Source: Myroides odoratus
GTDB taxonomy: Bacteria; Bacteroidota; Bacteroidia; Flavobacteriales; Flavobacteriaceae
Direction: 5' to 3'
DNA: 64,000 nt
Assembly (NCBI RefSeq): GCF_001549985.1
Contig: NZ_LROZ01000014.1
Span: 1 to 64,000, forward strand
The notes beneath the pieces are model-generated. The model made no database searches. It worked only from the letters and a program-made list of their open reading frames with translations, and was not told where the DNA came from. A program made the translations under genes and the position numbers. Of the stretch, positions 59,369-64,000 are shown piece after piece (positions within the stretch are counted from its first letter, which is position 1; every line of letters starts with the position of its first letter).

Positions 59369-61288
59369 TTATTTATAACTACGGATAGTCGGTTTTACGT
59401 ATTCAAATGTTAGTTCTTCTTTATTCAAAATAGGTTCTTGATCTAGTGATCCTGGCCATTCCCATGCGGAAATAAACTGGAATTTCTCGTCATTACGAGC
59501 AGCTTCCCCTTCTTCTGTTTGGTATTCCTCTCTGAAGTGAGCCCCACAAGATTCATCACGCGTTAAAGCATCATAACACATCAACGTTCCTATTTCTAAG
59601 TAGTCCGCTACGCGTCCTGCTTTCTCTAATTCCGAATTGATTGTTGCATTGGTTCCAGGAACATGGACATTTTGATAAAATTCAGCTCTCAACTTCTTGA
59701 TTTCTTCGATAGCAAATGTCAATCCTTCTTTGGTACGTGCTAAACCGCAATAATCATACAGTAATTTACCTAATTTCTTATGGTAATAATCGACCGTTTT
59801 ATCCCCTTTAATTTTCAACAGGCTTTCTAACTTGTCTTTAACTTCTTGTTCTGCTTTCTCAAATTCAGGATGATCTGTGGTAATTTTACCAACTCTAATT
59901 TGATCCGCTAAATAGTTTGCAATAGTATAAGGAGCGATGAAATATCCATCCACAGACGCTTGCAATAAAGAATTTGCTCCTAATCTATTTGCTCCGTGAT
60001 CCGCAAAATTCGCTTCTCCTAATGCAAATAAACCAGGAATCGTCGTCATTAATTCATAATCTACCCAAAGTCCACCCATAGAGAAGTGAGCAGCAGGTGA
60101 AATCATCATAGGCTCTTTATAGGCGTTTATTCCAGTAATTTTCTCATACATGGTAAACAGGTTCCCATATTTTTCAGCAATTTTCGCTTGGCCTTGTTCT
60201 TTAATTGCTTTAGAGAAATCGAGGTAAACGGCATTTTTCAACGGACCTACACCATAACCCGCATCAATGCGTTCTTTAGCCGCACGAGAAGAAATATCAC
60301 GAGGAGCTAAGTTTCCAAACGCAGGATAACGTCTTTCTAAATAATAATCTCTTTCCTCTTCTGGAATATCATTAGCGACTCTAGTTTCATTTAAGTTTTT
60401 AGGCACCCAAATACGTCCATCATTACGTAATGATTCAGACATTAAGGTCAATTTGGATTGATAATCTCCAGATTGTGGTAATGATGTAGGGTGAATTTGC
60501 GTCCAACTTGGTGAAGCGAAATAGGCTCCTTTTTTATGTGCTCTCCAAATAGCAGAACCATTACACCCCATAGCAAGTGTTGACAAATAATAGATCTTAC
60601 CAAAACCTCCTGTTGCTAAAACAACAGCGTGTGCAGCATGTCTTTCAATTTCTCCCGTTTCAAGATTTCGTACAATAACACCACGAGCTTTACCATCAAT
60701 TACAACTAAATCTAACATTTCATGCGAAGAAAACAACTCTACAGTTTTCTTATTTACCTGACGCATAAGCGCTTGATATGTTCCCAAAAGCAATTGTTGC
60801 CCTGTTTGTCCACGCGCATAAAACGTTCGACTTACTTGCACTCCTCCAAAAGAGCGATTATTCAAGTATCCGCCATATTCTCTACCAAAAGGAACCCCTT
60901 GAGCCACAGCTTGGTCAATTAAGTTCACCGAACATTCGGCCAAGCGATAAACGTTCGCTTCCCTTGCTCTAAAGTCTCCTCCTTTTAATGTATCTACAAA
61001 CATTCTGTAAATACTATCTCCATCATTTTTATAGTTTTTAGCCGCATTTACTCCTCCTTGTGCCGCTACAGAGTGTGCACGACGAGGGGTATCTTGAAAG
61101 CAAAACGATTTTACATTATATCCCATTTCTCCCAAAGAGGCTGCTACAGAACTACCTGCTAATCCAGTTCCAATTACAATAACATCCAGCTTTTTTCTAT
61201 TTGCAGGATTAACCAAACGAGCATTCTTTTTATAGTTAAACCATTTATCTTCTAATGGTCCTTCAGGAATTTTTGCATCTAATTTCAT
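59369..61288 (-). CDS. sdhA: Succinate dehydrogenase/fumarate reductase flavoprotein subunit
   Basis: 639 residues from the ATG at 61288 ([22 protein letters not shown]). The frame opens 20 codons earlier inside sdhC, so that extension is not used. FAD site [17 protein letters not shown]; covalent-FAD His in [13 protein letters not shown]; substrate-site QIHPTSLPQ, and the catalytic Arg region [14 protein letters not shown]. It is the Bacillus/Bacteroides-type enzyme with a single-subunit anchor. It oxidises succinate or reduces fumarate. The gap to sdhC is 11 bases. Confidence 0.96.
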   Translation of the reverse strand: MKLDAKIPEGPLEDKWFNYKKNARLVNPANRKKLDVIVIGTGLAGSSVAASLGEMGYNVKSFCFQDTPRRAHSVAAQGGVNAAKNYKNDGDSIYRMFVDTLKGGDFRAREANVYRLAECSVNLIDQAVAQGVPFGREYGGYLNNRSFGGVQVSRTFYARGQTGQQLLLGTYQALMRQVNKKTVELFSSHEMLDLVVIDGKARGVIVRNLETGEIERHAAHAVVLATGGFGKIYYLSTLAMGCNGSAIWRAHKKGAYFASPSWTQIHPTSLPQSGDYQSKLTLMSESLRNDGRIWVPKNLNETRVANDIPEEERDYYLERRYPAFGNLAPRDISSRAAKERIDAGYGVGPLKNAVYLDFSKAIKEQGQAKIAEKYGNLFTMYEKITGINAYKEPMMISPAAHFSMGGLWVDYELMTTIPGLFALGEANFADHGANRLGANSLLQASVDGYFIAPYTIANYLADQIRVGKITTDHPEFEKAEQEVKDKLESLLKIKGDKTVDYYHKKLGKLLYDYCGLARTKEGLTFAIEEIKKLRAEFYQNVHVPGTNATINSELEKAGRVADYLEIGTLMCYDALTRDESCGAHFREEYQTEEGEAARNDEKFQFISAWEWPGSLDQEPILNKEELTFEYVKPTIRSYK

Positions 61289-61299
61289 AACAACTTGTA

Positions 61300-61950
61300 T
61301 TAATGGGTGATATAAATATAAATAGGCATTAAAGCGAAACCAACACATAAGATAACCGCATAAGCGATCCCGAATACATTAATCCATCGTACGTATTTAG
61401 GGTGAAATAACCCTAGTGTTCGAACACCACTCGTGATACCGTGAATCAGGTGATAAGCAAGTGCAATCATCGCTATTACATAAACGACAACTAACCAAAG
61501 TTCTTGAAATGCTGTAACAACAACCGTATACAAGTCCTTATTGCCATTGGCATCTAAACCAATCTCACCAAATTTATAGACGTACCAAAAGTTTTGAAAG
61601 TGCAGTACGAGGAAAATCAAGATAATTACGCCTAATACTCCCATATTTCGGCTATACCATTTACTGGCTCTTCCTCTATTATCGCGCTTGTAACTACCTC
61701 CTGCTTTTTGATTCATTGAGGTAATAATCAGTGCATAAATAGCATGCCCTAAAATGGATAAATAAAGCACATAAGAGACGGCTTTTACCAACGGGTTCCC
61801 AGTTAAGAAATGGGAATAAGCATTAAAGCTTTGTTGTGCATGTTCAGGTTCTAGAAACAACTGTGTATTCCCTAAAAAGTGAATCAGTAAAAAGAAACAC
61901 AGAAACAACCCAGTCCCTGCCATTACAATCTTTCTTGAGAGTGTATTCAT
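61300..61950 (-). CDS. sdhC: Succinate dehydrogenase cytochrome b subunit (five-helix type)
   Basis: 216 residues with five transmembrane helices, as in the B-type enzymes of Bacillus, Wolinella and Bacteroides. Candidate heme-ligand histidines lie in [25 protein letters not shown] and [11 protein letters not shown], consistent with two b hemes. It anchors SdhAB and passes electrons to or from menaquinone. It is the first gene of the operon, preceded by a consensus promoter at 62035-62064. Confidence 0.94.
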   Translation of the reverse strand: MNTLSRKIVMAGTGLFLCFFLLIHFLGNTQLFLEPEHAQQSFNAYSHFLTGNPLVKAVSYVLYLSILGHAIYALIITSMNQKAGGSYKRDNRGRASKWYSRNMGVLGVIILIFLVLHFQNFWYVYKFGEIGLDANGNKDLYTVVVTAFQELWLVVVYVIAMIALAYHLIHGITSGVRTLGLFHPKYVRWINVFGIAYAVILCVGFALMPIYIYITH

Positions 61951-61964
61951 CTTATTTTTGTTTT

Positions 61965-62342
61965 AATAATTAATCCTTTAAATCTTCCAATAACCTTACT
62001 CTTTGCTTCTTGAATGTAACTGCATAAATAGTACCAAAAATAGACACGCATTACTTTCGCTCAATTACAAACAAAACACCAAATAAACAGTATTTTATAA
62101 TTTATTGTAATCAAATAATTTTATTTTGTACTAAATTTAGCAAATATTTTAAAAAATTTAAAAAAAATAGATTCATTTTACATGTATTATAAATAATACA
62201 GAACGATTATAAATTATCGCAGTATTTATTTAAATTTTAAGAATCGTCTTTTCAAAGAAATGGTTATCTTGAAAAAATGAAATTAAAAAAATATTTTCCC
62301 TAAAAATGTAACAAATATCATATTTAGTCAACTAATTGTAAT
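61965..62342. other. Intergenic region between the sdh operon and the ECF sigma operon
   Basis: About 380 AT-rich bases separating divergent operons. It holds the sdh promoter (62035-62064); the remainder (62065-62342) has no gene or strong dyad. A promoter for the sigma gene must lie here but no perfect match was found. Confidence 0.55.
62035..62064 (-). promoter_or_regulatory. Promoter of the sdhCAB-porin-DASS operon
   Basis: On the minus strand TTG (62064-62062) and TATTTTTG (62042-62035) are separated by exactly 19 bases, a full Bacteroidetes consensus. It lies 85 bases upstream of the sdhC ATG, leaving a 5' leader of about 75 bases. Confidence 0.8.
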
Positions 62343-62840
62343 ATGAAACAAAATAATGTAGAACAAGAGTTTATATCTTTATTGGAAGAGAACCAAAATC
62401 TCATCCATAAAATCTGTCGCTTGTATACAGATGAAGAATCTGCACATAAAGATTTGTTTCAAGAAATTTCGATTCAACTCTGGAAGGCTTATCCTAGTTT
62501 TAGAGGAGAATCCAAGTTTACAACTTGGGCCTATAGAATTGGTTTGAACACTGCCATTTCACTTTTCCGGAAGAAAAACCGGCAAATCACCACGACGAGT
62601 TTCAATCCTATTATTCATCATTTTGAATACCAGGAATATAATGAAGAAGAAGAACAACAACTCAAATTGATGTATCAAGCGCTTCACCAATTGAATGACA
62701 TTGACAAAGCTTTAGTATTCATGTATCTCGAAAACAAAACCTATGAAGAAATTGCTGATACACTTGGTATAAGTGAAGTCAATGCTCGAGTAAAAATGAA
62801 TCGAATTAAAAGTAAATTAAAAAAAATATTAAATCCGTAA
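62343..62840 (+). CDS. ECF-type RNA polymerase sigma factor
   Basis: 165 residues. Region 2 spans about 12-82 (HKICRLYTDEESAHKDLFQEISIQLWKAYPSFRGESKFTTWAYRIGLNTAISLFRK) and region 4 about 105-160 (LNDIDKALVFMYLENKTYEEIADTLGISEVNARVKMNRIK). The next gene, 14 bases downstream, encodes a four-helix membrane protein that is the likely partner. Regulon unknown. Confidence 0.93.
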   Translation: MKQNNVEQEFISLLEENQNLIHKICRLYTDEESAHKDLFQEISIQLWKAYPSFRGESKFTTWAYRIGLNTAISLFRKKNRQITTTSFNPIIHHFEYQEYNEEEEQQLKLMYQALHQLNDIDKALVFMYLENKTYEEIADTLGISEVNARVKMNRIKSKLKKILNP

Positions 62841-62854
62841 GGATTCACTATAGT

Positions 62855-63466
62855 ATGGATGAACTTGACTTATTAAAAAAACATTGGAACGCCAACCATA
62901 ACTTTCCAAAAGTGTCAAAGGACGAGATTAGTGGGATGATTCACAAAAAATCATCTTCTATTGTGATGTGGATATTTATCATCAGTGTTATTGAATTTCT
63001 AGGCTTAAACTTAGCTAGTTTTTTCCTCTTTAATGATGACAGTGAATTAAAAGGAAACAGCAGCCCAGTTTTTGAATTTATTGTCAATAATATTGATTAT
63101 GTCAGCGGTTTAATCTCGTTGATATTCATTGTGGCCTTTTACATCAAATACCGCAAAATTTGCGTAGCAGATAATACCAAAAATTTAATGAAGCAGATTC
63201 TTCAAACGAAGAAAATGGTAAATTACTATATAGCAATCAATATTTCGATCATTTCCATTTTATCTCTTTTTGCGGCTATTACCATTTTAACTGCAGATAA
63301 CGACCCTACACATGGATGGTCTTACTACATCTTTATTATTGGGATATTCTTGTTTTTATTTTTAATCTTTTTCGGAATTATCTGGTTGTACTACCGCGTT
63401 GTATACGGGATTTTAATTAAACGTTTGATGAAAAATTACCAAGAACTTGAAAAAATAGAGGATTAA
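62855..63466 (+). CDS. Four-helix membrane protein, candidate partner of the ECF sigma factor
   Basis: 203 residues. A short cytoplasmic N-terminal part (MDELDLLKKHWNANHNFPKVSKDEI) is followed by two pairs of transmembrane helices at about 35-60 / 82-100 and 123-145 / 155-180, ending in a charged tail. Similar genes follow ECF sigma genes in flavobacteria. An anti-sigma role is inferred only from position; no ZAS or other anti-sigma motif is seen. Confidence 0.72.
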   Translation: MDELDLLKKHWNANHNFPKVSKDEISGMIHKKSSSIVMWIFIISVIEFLGLNLASFFLFNDDSELKGNSSPVFEFIVNNIDYVSGLISLIFIVAFYIKYRKICVADNTKNLMKQILQTKKMVNYYIAINISIISILSLFAAITILTADNDPTHGWSYYIFIIGIFLFLFLIFFGIIWLYYRVVYGILIKRLMKNYQELEKIED

Positions 63467-63509
63467 TGTTGTACCTTGGATACTCATTTTACTTTTCATT
63501 ATTCAAGTT

Positions 63510-64000
63510 ATGACTATCACGCAATTACTATATGCCTTAGCTGTTGCAGAACACAAAAATTTTACGCTTGCAGCAGAAAAATCGTTTGTAACTCAACCTA
63601 CATTGAGCATGCAAATTCAAAAATTAGAGGACGAACTAGGTGTTCAAATTTTTGATCGCACAACCAAACCTATTCAATTAACAGCAATTGGAGCTGTTAT
63701 CATTGAGCAAGCACATAAAATAGTCAATGAATCGAATCGAATCAAAGATATTATTGATCAAGAAAAAGGATTCATCGGAGGGGAATTTAAGTTGGGAATT
63801 ATTCCTACCGTTACTCCTACTTTACTCCCCATGTTTATCAAATCCTTTGTAGGTAAATACCCTAAAGTACATTTGATTATTGAAGAATATACCACAGAGG
63901 AAATTATCACTCGACTACGCGGAGGTTATCTCGATGCTGCTATTGTAGCAACGCCTTTGGAATTAGAAGATATTCGTGAAAAAGTACTCTATTATGAACC
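63510..64000 (+). CDS. oxyR: LysR-type regulator, OxyR-like (5' part; runs off right edge)
   Basis: The frame is open from the ATG at 63510 to the window end (163 codons). An LTTR winged HTH occupies residues 1-62 (MTITQLLYALAVAEHKNFTL; SFVTQPTLSMQIQKLEDELG; IFDRTTKPIQLT), and the ligand-binding domain begins at about 90 (FKLGIIPTVTPTLLPMFIKSF). The N-terminal pattern is that of flavobacterial OxyR, the peroxide-sensing activator. The redox cysteines lie beyond the edge, so the identification is probable, not certain. Confidence 0.8.
   Translation, partial: MTITQLLYALAVAEHKNFTLAAEKSFVTQPTLSMQIQKLEDELGVQIFDRTTKPIQLTAIGAVIIEQAHKIVNESNRIKDIIDQEKGFIGGEFKLGIIPTVTPTLLPMFIKSFVGKYPKVHLIIEEYTTEEIITRLRGGYLDAAIVATPLELEDIREKVLYYE

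Overview
This is an AT-rich stretch of a Bacteroidota chromosome, most probably Flavobacteriaceae and plausibly Myroides or a close relative. The lineage call rests on four things. Promoters fit the Bacteroidetes pattern TTG-19 bp-TAnnTTTG (HU gene, tRNA-Met, succinate dehydrogenase operon). Ribosome binding sites are largely absent. There is a type IX secretion C-terminal signal on a CotH protein. Many genes are typical of the phylum: DUF4290, a five-helix SdhC, a 'sensor of ECF sigma' protein and an S9 glutamyl endopeptidase. The genus is inference; no 16S gene is present.

Layout. 1-3.2 kb: the 5' part of a surface protein built from 108-residue repeats (it runs off the left edge), and an S24-like HTH regulator between two long AT-rich gaps. 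3.2-13.4 kb: housekeeping genes (SIMPL protein, rhomboid protease, lysophospholipid acyltransferase, aminopeptidase P, ung, HAD phosphatase), an ECF sigma/anti-sigma/sensor operon and an rRNA methyltransferase. 13.5-23.2 kb: secreted nuclease, fatty acid hydroxylase, FabH, S9 peptidase and a MurA operon. These are separated by unusually long intergenic regions filled with tandem and inverted repeats. 23.2-30.2 kb: AAA ATPase, recQ-fmt, HU, YqgE, aminotransferase IV and tRNA-Met. 30.2-37.4 kb: an accessory-looking block with a hydrolase fossil, the CotH protein, two membrane proteins, and a zeta-toxin-like cassette flanked by a 189-bp direct repeat copied from the 3' end of its neighbour. 37.6-44.8 kb: dnaA, LMW phosphatase, RsmI-like enzyme, thioredoxin-fold lipoproteins, threonine aldolase, and prfB with its programmed +1 frameshift. 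45.0-50.0 kb: a damage-inducible mutagenesis module (self-cleaving LexA-like repressor, divergent dinB-dnaE2). 50.2-55.9 kb: SRP RNA, glutamine cyclotransferase, DUF2461, phosphatase, Ntn hydrolase and photolyase. 55.9-62.0 kb: a five-gene operon joining succinate dehydrogenase to a porin and a dicarboxylate transporter. 62.3-64.0 kb: an ECF sigma gene with its membrane partner, and the start of an OxyR-like regulator that runs off the right edge.

Three items most merit follow-up. (1) The divergent LexA-like/DinB/DnaE2 module, whose intergenic region holds two operator-like dyads overlapping both predicted promoters. (2) The toxin-like cassette bracketed by a duplicated gene end plus terminator, which suggests how it arrived. 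(3) A mosaic family of dispersed intergenic repeats concentrated where genes converge, together with a two-tier hairpin element at about 19.75 kb. MurA carries Asp in place of the fosfomycin-target Cys, which predicts intrinsic resistance.
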